Shown here: positions 48,843 through 59,073 of the stretch, in pieces
Position numbering within the stretch: the first letter of the stretch is position 1
Layout of the letters: each line of letters begins with the position of its first letter
From: Leishmania mexicana MHOM/GT/2001/U1103
Taxonomy: Eukaryota > Euglenozoa > Kinetoplastea > Trypanosomatida > Trypanosomatidae
DNA: 64,000 nucleotides
Direction: 5' to 3'
Assembly (NCBI RefSeq): GCF_000234665.1
Contig: NC_018333.1
Location: 185,001 to 249,000 of the forward strand
Translations under genes and position numbers: made by a program
The notes under the pieces: generated by a model
The model's database searches: none
The model's input: the letters and a program-made list of their open reading frames with translations, nothing else
Told to the model about the DNA's origin: nothing

Positions 48843-49433
48843 ATGAACGTTCTTGTCGTCGCGGCTGATCACTCCGAGGACATCGAGCTCGTCAGTATTA
48901 TTGACGTCCTCTCTCGCGCTGCCATCAAGGTCACACTCGCTTCTGTGATGGAGTCGAAGTCCATTACGCTGGCACACGGATTGAAGGTGATGTGCGATGC
49001 TCTGATTGGAGAAGTCTCTGCGGTTGAATACGACGCGGTGCTCCTTCCCGGTGGCATGCCAGGAGCCGTTCATCTCGGCAACAGCGAAGCGCTGAAGAAG
49101 ATTCTGCACAACGCCCGGGTGGGGAAAAAGCTGTACGGCGGAATCTGCGCTGCTCCCGCCGTCGTTCTTGCTCCTATGGGACTGTTGGAGGGTGTGGATA
49201 CCGTCACTTGCTACCCCAGCTTTGAGGATAAGCTGCCCTCTTCGGTCAAGTACTCCACAAACGCTGTTGTGAAGTCAGAGAACTGTCTCACCAGCCGCGG
49301 CCCCGGCACCGCCATCTACTTTGCGCTTGCCGTTGTTTCGATTCTCAAGTCACCTGACCTGGCTGAGAGGCTCGCCAAGGCCATGCTTGTGGATCACAAC
49401 AGGGAGATGAACGACGTGCGCGCCATCAAGTAA
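48843..49433 (+). CDS. DJ-1/PfpI superfamily protein
   Basis: A 196-residue protein, ATG at 48843, close in length to human DJ-1. It is a single flavodoxin-like domain. The nucleophile elbow GGICAAPAVVLAP places the reactive Cys at 102, and the partner acid is probably Glu15 in SEDIELV. LLPGGMPGAVHL (67-78) matches the oxyanion/dimer loop, and the conserved end of the family is seen in LTSRGPGTAIYFAL. DJ-1 proteins are linked to oxidative-stress defence and have been assigned glyoxalase or deglycase activity. No targeting signal is seen, so it is likely cytosolic. Confidence 0.93.
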   Translation: MNVLVVAADHSEDIELVSIIDVLSRAAIKVTLASVMESKSITLAHGLKVMCDALIGEVSAVEYDAVLLPGGMPGAVHLGNSEALKKILHNARVGKKLYGGICAAPAVVLAPMGLLEGVDTVTCYPSFEDKLPSSVKYSTNAVVKSENCLTSRGPGTAIYFALAVVSILKSPDLAERLAKAMLVDHNREMNDVRAIK

Positions 49434-50292
49434 GCTTAGCAGTGTGGGGGGGGGCTCTAGGAGATTTTTTCGTCTTTGAGGGCAGCAACGGCGACTATCG
49501 TCAGCGAAAATACAAAGGCAAAATGCTCTCTTCCGATCTCTTCTTGCTTCATCCACTTCTTCTGTAGCTCGGTCCCTTTTCTCGGGCTCCAACTATTTAG
49601 GCTTGCGCGATCGTATTGGTCTCTGGTACACCTGCTTTAGATGTATATGTCCGTGACGATTTCAAGGTGTCGAGCGACAGCTGGCCGAAGCCTTTTACCG
49701 CCTTCGTCGTAACCCAATCAAAACAAAAAACACTCACAGCGATGAAACGCGAAGCGAAGGTTGAGGTGAGCGTGCCTAACGGAGGTTTTTACGTCAGTAG
49801 GAAATGCTCACCCCAGTGTGTTATCGCTTCTGTACAGTGACTAATGGGATGCCATGTTCCGGCTCCACTCGCACCTTTTTGTCTTGCGGCCTCTCTTTGA
49901 TTATCTATGTGTTTGTGAGCTTCCGATTGCCTTTCTTCGCTTCCCCACGCAACGTCCACACCACACAGCGAAGCTAGAAAGAAGCAAAAGGGAAAGGGAA
50001 CCATCTTTCACCTCATTTACTCACTCTTGATATTGCTAAACGGACTGAACACTTTGAAGTGCTCTTCTTTAAACCTGTATTGGTTCCGTTCCTCGCCATT
50101 CCTGCTCTAGCGCTCGTCTTGTTGATTCCCTTACAGCACCACGGCAAGGAGGGAGGCAAAGACGACTGGTGCGTGCGAAGGAAATCAAAAAACGACAACA
50201 TTGTTGGGTGCCTTACGAAGCCACATTCTCACGCCTCTGCTGATCGGCATCACTTTGTCAGTCTGGAAACGCGATCAAAAGCGCCAACGAGG
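49434..50292 (+). other. intergenic region upstream of the armadillo gene
   Basis: About 860 bp. It holds a G run (49446-49454), several pyrimidine tracts, and an AG at 50135-50136 after GTCTTGTTGATTCCCTTACAG that could be the armadillo acceptor. The open frame from 50059 to 50292 upstream of the chosen ATG is probably not translated. Confidence 0.55.
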
Positions 50293-53200
50293 ATGGAGGA
50301 CATTTTTGATCAAATGGTATGTGGCTCTCCCATGCAGCAGCTTAATCTCAAAGGAGTTGACACACCAGAGTACACCATCATATGTGCACAGGCACCAGAT
50401 GCGGCAAGGCGTGTGGCCATTCTGCAGAATCGTCTCCAAACATCCACCGAGAGTAGCGCTGCGCAGAACGTCACCCTGCTGCTGAGGACGTGCGTGAGCT
50501 CGCAGCTGTCCCCGGATGAGGTGGAGGAGATGGTGGAAAACGTGGTTAGAATCGCGCGGCAGCACGCCAACTGGCCCGAGTTTTCTCGCTGGGTGTGCGC
50601 GCTCATTCATCACTACTGCACGGACGACTTTACGGTGTCTCTCTTCTCCGAGTTCGAGGTGCCGAAGGTCGCCGTGGATGCCCTGCGCAACAATCCCCAC
50701 GACCGCAGGAGTGTCCTGGCTGCTGCTACTCTCCTATCTCACTTCAACCTGTACGGCATCGGGGACGGTATCACGCAGCTCACTAACGCGCTGCAGAACC
50801 ACTGCAGTGATGCCACTATTGTCCGCATCGTGACTCGTACGCTGGCAGAGTTCACTTCTTACTACAAAGAACTTCCTGACCGGTTCCCGCGTGTAAGTCA
50901 GGAGTTCGTCGACGCGAAAGGCATCAGTGTGCTGGAGGGCGTGCTACACGAGCACATTAACGAAGAGGAAATCACTACGTACGTCGCGCGCATCGCTGCA
51001 AACGTTACCAGCTCTGGGGCGGCGAACATGGTCGACGCCGACTCTCCTGTCATGATGTACTTGGCTGATGCGCTGGCTCGGTATCAGCAGTCTGAAATGC
51101 TGTGCGGCCACGTGCTTCGGGTGTTCAGCAACCTTCCGCGATCTCGGTATATTGACTGGGATTGTGTGTCGTCTCTCTTTAACAACACCAAGTCGGAATT
51201 GGTTGTCTTTGAGTGCATCCACTTTTTGTGCAGTGTCGCCATCAATGTGAAGGAGATGAAGGCGAAGATTTACACCACCGGCTGCGTGCCGCGCGTGCTG
51301 GAGATGATGCGCGTGTATCAAGGTAACGCTGCCATTCAAGAGGAGGTGTGCAGTCTCCTCTCGTACCTCTCGTTTGACTCAGAAACGATCACGGCGAGCA
51401 TCACGGAGTCGGGGGGCTTGCTGCTGGTACTGAACGCCATGCGAAAGTTCCCAAACAATGAGGACTTGCTCATGTCGGCATGCGCTGCACTGTCTGGGTT
51501 GACATTCAACAACCAGACTGGTCAGCAGGTCATTGTGGACAATGGCGGTGTCGCTCTGATTTTGGACTCCATGCGTCGCGGCAAAAAGGCGCGACTGCAA
51601 GAAAACGGATGCCTCTCTATTGGCACTATGTGCTGGAACAGCGATCTGAAGGCGGATGTGGTGCGGCTGGGAGGCGTACAGGTGATTATGAAGGCCCTAG
51701 AGGACCACTACACAAGCTCTGGCCTCGTGAAGAACGCGTGTCGCGCTCTTGCGCAAGTCGCATTCAACAGTGAGCGCTACCGCGATGAGATGAGCGCCAA
51801 AGGGGTGATCCCTTTTATTATTCGCGGGATGGCGCAGCACCCGAACTACGACCGCGCACAAATGCATGGGTGCGTGGCCCTGTCGTACCTCTCGTGGACG
51901 AACGAGGACAACGCTGCTCAGATCACGGCGAACCACGGCTACAAGGTGATTGTAGATGCAATGCGTAACCACCCCAACAACCACGAGGTGCAGGAGCATG
52001 CGTGCCGTGCGCTGGCCAACATAAGCAATGTCTCCTTGACGGACTCCGTAGCGGCATTGGAGCAGATTGTTGCCGCCATGCGTCGGCACGAGAACATCAG
52101 CGAGGTGCAGGAGGAGGCGTGTCGCGCAATCGTGACACTGTCCCTAGTCTCGCCGTCAAACAAGGACCGACTCTATCAGCTTTTCGGGGCAGATGCTGTG
52201 ATTGCAGCGATGAAGCGCTTTCCGCAGATTCAACTGGTTCAGCAGGAGGCGTGCAACGCACTGGCTCACTTGGCGTACGAGCATGCCGACCTCAACCGAG
52301 CTGTGACCCGCCTTGGCGGTGTCTCGCTGCTACTTGCGGCCATGCGCACCCACAAATCCAGTCCAAAGGTGCAACTCAACGCATGTGGCGGCCTCAGCGC
52401 ACTTGCTTTTGACAACACAGTCGCACAGCAGCAAATTTTCGAGTTGGGTGGCGTACAATGTGTGATCCACGCCATGGACAACTTTGAGCGACTTCGGATG
52501 TTGGAGCTTGGGTGCTCTGTGCTAGGGACGCTTGCGTGGAACACGGAAATCAAGGAGCGGGTCGTCGTTGACGCAATTCCAGAGATTCTGAAGGCGATGC
52601 GTGCACATAGCAACAATGCTCTTCTGCAGAAGTCGACCTGCCGTGCCATTTCTCAATTTGCCTTCAACTCTGAAAGCAATCGACAACTACTCGCCGACTC
52701 TGGGGCGATTCCGCTGATCGTGAACGCAATGCGGGCGCACTTGACAACGGAGAAGTTAATTGTGCACGCACTCAAAGCTCTCACCTATCTCTGTTGGGAG
52801 AACACACAGGTGGCCGAGACAATAATTAACGAGCGTGTCGAGGAGGTCCTGCAGCGCATCGTCGAGCACTACGAGCAGACGCACCGGGTTTACAACGAGG
52901 CTGTGCACCTTTCCAAGATTCTCTTTCGCAAGACGACTGGGAGCCCAAGCCCGAATTTGCGAATTGTGTCTCCTCCTCTTGCGTCACCAATGCCGATACA
53001 GCAAACGCCGTGGTTGCGGTATGAGAATCCAGCGCCTCCCAGCCCGCCTCTTCAGGAGAATCTGGAGGACCATTTCTACTCGGCGCCATTGGACAGGCCG
53101 CAGGAAGCGCCATACCACGACCACACCCTCCGTCGCGATGGTCCGGCAGACGACGACCGCGGGGGTCCGAGGAGCGGAAGGGGTGGTGGGCGTGGTCGCG

Positions 53201-53706
53201 GGGCCTCTCGTCGACGCGGCGGACCCCCAACCCGCGGTGGTGGTGGTGAGCGGGTCGGAGAGAGAGGAAGTGACAGAGGAAGTCGTCGCGGTGGAAACGG
53301 AGGGGATGCTGTTGCCGGAGCCGGTGGGAACGAAGGGCGTGGACGCGGCAGCGGTGAGCATCATGAGGACGCGATGGAGAAGATCCTGGACGCGCGGTTC
53401 GGACGTCGGCCAAACTACCGCGGGCGCGACGATGGGCGCAGTGCAGCCAGGGACGCGACCGACTTATGGGATGACCCGGACCCGGACACGTTCCACGGAA
53501 ATCGCCACCTGGGGCAGATGAACTGGCAGCAGGCTGAGTTGACAGCGTCTCTCAACGCCGACATAGGTATCTACGACACCCTGGAGCCAGCCAGACGAGG
53601 AGGCGCTATGGATCACAACCCTCAGCGCGGCGGCAGAGGCGGTGTGAGGCGCTTCGGCGGTTACCGCGGACGTGGTCGTGGCCGCGGTGCCCCGGCAAGT
53701 CAGTGA
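50293..53706 (+). CDS. large armadillo-repeat protein with C-terminal RG/RGG region
   Basis: A 1137-residue protein. I start it at ATG 50293 (MEDIFDQMVCGSPMQQ); the open frame continues upstream but across a likely splice acceptor. Residues ~60-880 are armadillo repeats of about 42 residues, best seen from ~340 to ~860, with the pattern GGVxVIxxAMRxHPxNxxVQExACxALAxLAxNxxN (for example GGVSLLLAAMRTHKSSPKVQ and GGVALILDSMRR). After a Pro-rich linker, residues ~955-1040 are dense in Gly and Arg (GRGGGRGRGASRRRGG), followed by a short acidic segment (DLWDDPDPDTF) and a final RG-rich end. ARM repeats bind proteins, and RGG regions bind RNA and are arginine-methylated. The pairing suggests an RNP scaffold, translation factor or transport adaptor. 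No known family is recognised. The ending codon is TGA at 53704-53706. Confidence 0.88.
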   Translation: MEDIFDQMVCGSPMQQLNLKGVDTPEYTIICAQAPDAARRVAILQNRLQTSTESSAAQNVTLLLRTCVSSQLSPDEVEEMVENVVRIARQHANWPEFSRWVCALIHHYCTDDFTVSLFSEFEVPKVAVDALRNNPHDRRSVLAAATLLSHFNLYGIGDGITQLTNALQNHCSDATIVRIVTRTLAEFTSYYKELPDRFPRVSQEFVDAKGISVLEGVLHEHINEEEITTYVARIAANVTSSGAANMVDADSPVMMYLADALARYQQSEMLCGHVLRVFSNLPRSRYIDWDCVSSLFNNTKSELVVFECIHFLCSVAINVKEMKAKIYTTGCVPRVLEMMRVYQGNAAIQEEVCSLLSYLSFDSETITASITESGGLLLVLNAMRKFPNNEDLLMSACAALSGLTFNNQTGQQVIVDNGGVALILDSMRRGKKARLQENGCLSIGTMCWNSDLKADVVRLGGVQVIMKALEDHYTSSGLVKNACRALAQVAFNSERYRDEMSAKGVIPFIIRGMAQHPNYDRAQMHGCVALSYLSWTNEDNAAQITANHGYKVIVDAMRNHPNNHEVQEHACRALANISNVSLTDSVAALEQIVAAMRRHENISEVQEEACRAIVTLSLVSPSNKDRLYQLFGADAVIAAMKRFPQIQLVQQEACNALAHLAYEHADLNRAVTRLGGVSLLLAAMRTHKSSPKVQLNACGGLSALAFDNTVAQQQIFELGGVQCVIHAMDNFERLRMLELGCSVLGTLAWNTEIKERVVVDAIPEILKAMRAHSNNALLQKSTCRAISQFAFNSESNRQLLADSGAIPLIVNAMRAHLTTEKLIVHALKALTYLCWENTQVAETIINERVEEVLQRIVEHYEQTHRVYNEAVHLSKILFRKTTGSPSPNLRIVSPPLASPMPIQQTPWLRYENPAPPSPPLQENLEDHFYSAPLDRPQEAPYHDHTLRRDGPADDDRGGPRSGRGGGRGRGASRRRGGPPTRGGGGERVGERGSDRGSRRGGNGGDAVAGAGGNEGRGRGSGEHHEDAMEKILDARFGRRPNYRGRDDGRSAARDATDLWDDPDPDTFHGNRHLGQMNWQQAELTASLNADIGIYDTLEPARRGGAMDHNPQRGGRGGVRRFGGYRGRGRGRGAPASQ

Positions 53707-54732
53707 GATTTGCAAGGACAAAATGAATTGCTCCGGCTGCGTGTTTCTTCACTTTCTTTCCGTTTTTTTTTTGGTGTCCCGGTCACCTCATTTTCCTCAA
53801 GCAACGTGCGATGCACATCAGGCTCCAAAACAAACAAAAAATTCCTCAAAGCGGAAAGGACACTGCACCGCGCGGCAAAAAAGAAACTTGACACTACGGT
53901 ACATTGCAGCAGCATAGCCGACAAGTGAACACACAGGCCTGCCGTTGCTTATTTTGACGCTTCCTCACCACCTTTCATCTGTACACCACATACGTATTCT
54001 TTTTGTGTATGTGCGTGTGCCTCCGCGTGGATGTGGTCCTCCTGTCCTTCGGAACAGGAAAAGCTGCCATCGAGTGATGTGGTGGTGAGAGTAGTCTAAG
54101 GTAAAGCTGGCAGACACCGAGGAGAAGCAGTCATGGTACCGGGATAATTTCGTTGTTTGTGTGACACTGGTCATCGGAGCTGTGCCAGCTTGGCCGATGT
54201 GGACACAAAGCAGAGAGGACCAGAGTCTCTTATACGGCTATTCATGTGGTCAACACCGAGGCATGGTGGGGGCCTGCTCCAGAAGGGCAGGGTCTCTGAT
54301 GTCACTTTCCTTTTGATGGGCTTTGTCTACTCTTTGTCCTTTCTGTTCTTGTGTGACTACCTCCCGCAAGCTGCTTTTTTCTTTCACAGACATCTTGCCC
54401 TGAAACAAACAAACATTCCTATCTCGCAGACAAGTGTGACAGTCGTTTGACGGATCCTTGCGCAGGATTGCTTTTATTGTGTATCTTGCGTTTCCAGGAG
54501 TTAGTTCTCAATACAATCTCGCTCTTTGCATTGCGTCGTTTGCGTGCCATTACAGGTAGACACAACTGGCGAGTAGGAGTTTTATCGAACGTACGCACGA
54601 ACTCACCTACCCACACACTCGCACGCACAGAGGAAAATCTCTCGAGGAGGGACTCTGATTACCTCTGCATTCCAGTCAACGGCCACCACAGTGACCGCAT
54701 TGTACAACAGTGGAGGGCTGAAGCGGTAAAAG
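53707..54732 (+). other. intergenic region
   Basis: About 1 kb. Long T run at 53760-53772 and several pyrimidine tracts. Small open frames here have no support. It holds the armadillo 3' UTR and the leader of the small RIIa-like gene. Confidence 0.5.
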
Positions 54733-55107
54733 ATGAATATTCCAGAGTGGACGAAGGATGAGCAGTCGATCGAAGCTGCGAAGCAGTATGTTCGCCAAAC
54801 TCGCGTTGCCGATTTCTATGAAATGATCTGTCGCAACATTCTTTTCCATCACCCTGCTGATCTTCCGGGGTACTGTCTCAGCATAGTGAAGGACATTATG
54901 AACGGGACGGAGATCACTTCAGCGGCTGATTTCCACCCAAAGAGGATCGACGATAACAGGTACATACGTGACATGGGCATGTCCAGCTTCTTAGATGCAT
55001 GGATTCTGGCGCTGCTTCGGGAACGCCCCAGCTCTGACCTGGATCGGATGGAGTTTCACAAGCGATATCTGGAGGGGCTTCAGAGCGAGCCGGGCACCGG
55101 TAGATAG
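54733..55107 (+). CDS. small RIIa/Dpy-30-like docking protein
   Basis: A 124-residue protein, ATG at 54733. Residues ~18-58 (TRVADFYEMICRNILFHHPA, DLPGYCLSIVKDIM) resemble the helical dimerisation-docking fold of PKA regulatory subunits and Dpy-30: a helix with a hydrophobic ridge, a turn with P-x-D-x-P, then a second helix. In flagellates such small proteins often dock on radial-spoke or adaptor anchors. Residues 70-124 hold a conserved-looking but unnamed segment (FLDAWILALLRERPSSDLDR). The RIIa assignment rests on the pattern only. Confidence 0.6.
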   Translation: MNIPEWTKDEQSIEAAKQYVRQTRVADFYEMICRNILFHHPADLPGYCLSIVKDIMNGTEITSAADFHPKRIDDNRYIRDMGMSSFLDAWILALLRERPSSDLDRMEFHKRYLEGLQSEPGTGR

Positions 55108-55876
55108 TGCACGACCCACATGGTTCCGGAACACACTCGTTACGATACTCTGAAACACAGCGCCAAAAAAAAAATACACGCGAGTATCACGTGTGGTTTC
55201 CTGCGCCAGCGCTTCTTATTGATTACTGCTTCTTTTATCATTGGTTGTCTACCGTTTTGCATTCGTGGGCCCTGCCCAAGTGCTCGTATGCGCGGTTTTG
55301 AATAAACCTCCTTCTCTTTCATGGTTCTTTGTCTTGTTTCAAAGACGTGCATGCTAGCGGATTCACTATGAGCACGCATATATATTACATTTTCTCTTGT
55401 TTTTTTTTTGGCCAAGGGTGCGTAGTTGGTAGCATTTTCAGAAATCTCGGAAAAAGAAAGACTGACACAAGAGAATACGGCGGCCTCGCATCCCTCTCAT
55501 CACCTGCGCTGCCAGTCATCCCTGAGCGGTCTGCTCTTGGCTGCCTTCTCCAAATGGAGACCGCATCGATACTTCTTCCTCGCCACTTTCTCTCGCATGG
55601 GCCTGTCGTCACGACGTTTCCTCCAGAGTGGTGTGCACGGCGTTTGGAGGCCAATCACGTAGTATGGTGTGTGTACACATCTGCAATGTGCGTTGACAAA
55701 CACCCACGTGCACACGGGAATGTATGTAACTCTTTCCACCGTTCTTGCGTACACGGCTCAAGGATGCAGATGTTTCTCTTTTCTTTTCTTTGACCTTCTC
55801 AACGTCATCACAAGGGTACGCACGCCTTAGGGCCCATATCAAAAGCCTAGAAAGGGAACGAGCTGCGAAGCATCAG
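55108..55876 (+). other. intergenic region
   Basis: About 770 bp with a T run at 55399-55409. The stretch 55745-55876 stays open in frame with the next gene but includes its probable splice acceptor. No separate gene seen. Confidence 0.5.
55769..55814 (+). promoter_or_regulatory. candidate trans-splice acceptor of the RGG1-like gene
   Basis: Pyrimidine tract (TTTCTCTTTTCTTTTCTTTG, then CCTTCTC) followed by AG at 55813-55814. The first ATG after it is 55877, which opens a mitochondrial-type N-terminus. Confidence 0.55.
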
Positions 55877-57907
55877 ATGCTGCAGCGATGCGCGACACTG
55901 ACCGGCGTGCCACTCCGGGCTCGGGCATACAGCACGGTGCTGAGCGTGTGTGCTGTGCTCCATCAGCGTGGGGGCTACCAAGGGCGCGGTGGTGGCCCTC
56001 GGTTCAGCTACGGTGGCGGCGGCCCCCCTCCTCGCCAGCAGCATTATCAGCAGCAAGGAGGCGGGTACGGAAACCGCGATGATTCTTCGCGCAACCGCGG
56101 CAGCAGCGACCGTGGATACGAGAACCGCAACCAGGACTATGAAAATCACCAGCAGCGCTACGTTGATCGCCCGCAAAGACGTGACAATGATCAGCAAGGG
56201 TACAGCAATCGTCGACAGAACTACGATGATCGTAACCAGGGCTACGAGGATCGCCGGAAAGGGTTCAACAACCGTCAACAGAGTTTCGGAAACCCTCAGC
56301 ACGATGACGATCACCAATCGGCACCGCGGCGTGGCAAGGAGCAGTACCTCACGCAGGATGCAGACAAGCTACTGAGAATGAAACATGATTACAAGAAAGC
56401 AAAAGATACAAAGGAGCGCGTTGGGATTCTAAAAGAGGCTCGGCGGCTTCTGGGTCGCACGCGCATCGACCCCTCCACCCAAGACGAGCGGTCTGTTGCC
56501 ATTGTGATCAACTGCGCCGCCACCTTCTCTGCTCCAGCAAAGGTGGAGGCGGTGGAGCAGGCGTTTCAGTGGATGCGGAGCAACATCGGTGGCATCTCAC
56601 CTCAGAACGTAGCCCTTTTCGCGAATGCGTTGGGTCTCATCTCCCCGCCAGAGGCGAGGGAAGTGATGGTCAGTGAGGTCATGCCGGCTGTGCAGTCTGT
56701 GATGCGCGAAATGGCACCTGTGGAAGTAGTGATGGTGTTGCAGGCACTTCAGCGCTTGAGAGTCGAGGAGAACGAAAAGCTGCAGGACGATCTCCTCTCC
56801 CATCTCGAACCCTGTGTCTCCTCGATGCCGGTTCAGCAGTTGTCCACACTGGCGTCTGTCCTGCATCATCACTCAATGCAAGCGCGAGACAATGCGAAGT
56901 GGAAGGAGATTGCACACGAGACGTTGGCGCGCGCTCTTGCAGGGGTGGATGGGATGCACTCACGGGAGGCCATCGTTCTTCTTTGCGCCGCACCGTTTTT
57001 AGACGCCTCCCAGAAGCATATTTGCCAACTTCTCGCCCGCGTGACAGAAACTGTACAGTTTCACACGGATTCTCAGGTCGGAGAACTGATGAGCGCAATC
57101 CTCCACATTAGACAGCAGGTCAGTGAGCCGAGTGTCGAGTTGACGGCGGGCGTCGCGGCGCTTCACACGGCACTGATGGTACGTTTGGAGAAGGTGAGCG
57201 CTTTTGTGGGGGCTAGAAGTGCGACTCGCATCTGGAACTACGCACACGCTTCCAACGTCGAGCTCCCCTCAGCGATTCAAGAGACCATGTGCGCTTCACT
57301 CATACAGCTCATGACATTCCGCACCGTTCGATTCCGAGCACTGGCACAGCTGATGGCATCACTATCCACACAGAAGCTTCCCTCCGCTGAAATTCTCGCC
57401 GTCGTTGCAAACTGCAGTGTTGGAGTGCGGCCACCTCGGCCTTCGAAGGGGATTCCTCCTCAAGAGAGTGAGATGCCGGAGGATGGGGAGGACCACGAGA
57501 GCATTCGCGCCGCGGCCTGCGAGGCGCTGTACAGTCGTCACTTTGGCACTCTCACTGAGCTGCGCATCAGCCTTGAAAACGCTTTTGGCAAGAACGATGT
57601 CCCTCCCAACGACGCTCTCGCCAAGACGCTGCCAGAGCATCTTCTCAAACACGCTGCAGAAGCTTTGCCGCGACAAATGCTGACGGCCGTTGTGGCCATT
57701 GCGCTGGCACCGCCCGATTGCCCGTGCCGAAACAAGACTCACGATGCGGCAGTGCGTGCCACAGTACTTAAAGCGCTCGAAGACAACCCTGAAAAGTTCA
57801 AGTCCGACTTGAGCCCGGAGCGCGTGGACTGGTTCGTGAGGAGTATCCCCGCCAATTCCGACTCAGCAGAGATAGTGACGGCGGTGCAAAAGGCCACTGC
57901 ACCGTGA
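55877..57907 (+). CDS. RGG1: RGG1-like mitochondrial RNA-binding protein
   Basis: A 676-residue protein, ATG at 55877. Residues 1-30 are a presequence (MLQRCATLTGVPLRARAYST). From ~32 to ~140 the chain is rich in Gly, Arg, Asn, Tyr and Gln, with RGGYQGRGGG and then many repeats of the type R/N-x-x-YENRNQ or GYEDRRKG. Residues ~170-670 are helical without an RRM and look like an alpha-solenoid (QNVALFANALGLISPPEARE, VEVVMVLQALQRLRVEENEK, VQQLSTLASVLHHHSMQARD). This layout fits T. brucei RGG1, an oligo(U)-binding protein linked to the RNA-editing and gRNA-binding complexes. The call rests on layout, plus an unchecked memory that RGG1 lies near GrpE and the RAC kinase in T. brucei. A RAP- or PPR-type relative is possible. 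Confidence 0.72.
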   Translation: MLQRCATLTGVPLRARAYSTVLSVCAVLHQRGGYQGRGGGPRFSYGGGGPPPRQQHYQQQGGGYGNRDDSSRNRGSSDRGYENRNQDYENHQQRYVDRPQRRDNDQQGYSNRRQNYDDRNQGYEDRRKGFNNRQQSFGNPQHDDDHQSAPRRGKEQYLTQDADKLLRMKHDYKKAKDTKERVGILKEARRLLGRTRIDPSTQDERSVAIVINCAATFSAPAKVEAVEQAFQWMRSNIGGISPQNVALFANALGLISPPEAREVMVSEVMPAVQSVMREMAPVEVVMVLQALQRLRVEENEKLQDDLLSHLEPCVSSMPVQQLSTLASVLHHHSMQARDNAKWKEIAHETLARALAGVDGMHSREAIVLLCAAPFLDASQKHICQLLARVTETVQFHTDSQVGELMSAILHIRQQVSEPSVELTAGVAALHTALMVRLEKVSAFVGARSATRIWNYAHASNVELPSAIQETMCASLIQLMTFRTVRFRALAQLMASLSTQKLPSAEILAVVANCSVGVRPPRPSKGIPPQESEMPEDGEDHESIRAAACEALYSRHFGTLTELRISLENAFGKNDVPPNDALAKTLPEHLLKHAAEALPRQMLTAVVAIALAPPDCPCRNKTHDAAVRATVLKALEDNPEKFKSDLSPERVDWFVRSIPANSDSAEIVTAVQKATAP

Positions 57908-59073
57908 TGTGTTCCCTTTGCCCTTCTGTGCTCTCCAGGATTCGAAAAGGAAAACGAAGGCTAGCAGGCTTTTTTTTCTGCCTGTTCCGTTCTCCTCGTG
58001 CTGGTCTTCAGAGATTGTGCTGCGACAGTGCCGTGTGACCTGTGCCCAGTCACTGAGATGAAAACACCGATCGCGCCGTACACGTTTGCGCCAGTAGAAG
58101 TTATGACGGTACCGTCCAAGTGAGCGACTCAGACTCAGAAGAGGGCCCGCAAATATCTGCTCCACAGCTGCAGTGGGGAGTGGAGAGAAGGTGCAGAGTT
58201 CAGCAAGCGCTCGGCTGCTGTGGGGCTGACCTTGGTCGACCTTTTTTCTTTGAAAGCTTCTTCACAGTCAACATTCTTGCTCACTTTCCCTTGTAACGTT
58301 TCCCTATACTCATAGGCCTTGCTTTGAGAGAGGAGAGACCCGGCTTGCAGAACCGACGATGCTTTTTTTTTTCGGATCCTCGGTGGCGACACGGGGGAGT
58401 AGGCAAAACAGGGGCGTTGAGTAAGCGTACACGGGACTGAGCTCTGATGGGTCTGAGATGCGTGGTGTGTTAGGGCGCCGGTGGAAAGGGAAATGGAGCA
58501 GCTGGGATACGGTGGGCCTGGACTTGCATTTTTTTCTTGGTTGCGCCCAAGCTCTTTATCGGGAATCACTGCCGCAGTGGAGCTTCAGGTATCCCCAGTA
58601 CGATAGGCTGCATCATCTCTCTTCGTGTGTGCTCCCTGCCGCATCTTTTGGCGCGCGTGTATTGTGTTTGTCGGTGACAGTCTGATTAGTCGCGGTTTGT
58701 GGGACTCGAGCGGCTGCGTTTTTGGAGTAGACTCCGTCCGCGCCGTCGTGTCTTCTTCCTGTAATGCTCAAACGGGAACTTAGCGAAAAGAACAACAACC
58801 TAAGAGCTCCCGGGGCTCATTGTTGCCAACATCAACCTTCCAACAAGTCCGTGTGTGTCTCGATGTATGGCATGCATGAGACGTACTTCTCGCGCGCTTA
58901 GCGTGGGCCATAATGGCCGTCAGCTGATGCCCTCCATGCGCTGGACGGGTTGATGTGGACGATGTCGTAATCAGCAATTTTTTCTATTCCTTTGTATCTC
59001 TTCTTGCTTCTGCCTTCATGATATTCAACATGGACCCACTTCCTTTGAAAGTATATCGCCGACTTTTTCTTCC
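57908..59073 (+). other. intergenic region
   Basis: About 1.17 kb. Contains T runs (57970-57977, 58362-58371) and pyrimidine tracts near 58980-59070, which may provide the acceptor for the next gene. No gene on either strand is supported. Confidence 0.5.

Noticed and set aside
49616..49840. 74-residue frame after DJ-1
   Set aside because: Begins with TTG; the internal ATG leaves only ~33 residues without any motif.
50059..50292. Upstream extension of the armadillo gene with a hydrophobic, signal-like start
   Set aside because: A candidate trans-splice acceptor at 50135-50136 lies within it and the hydrophobic part is encoded by the pyrimidine tract. The ATG at 50293 is the better start.
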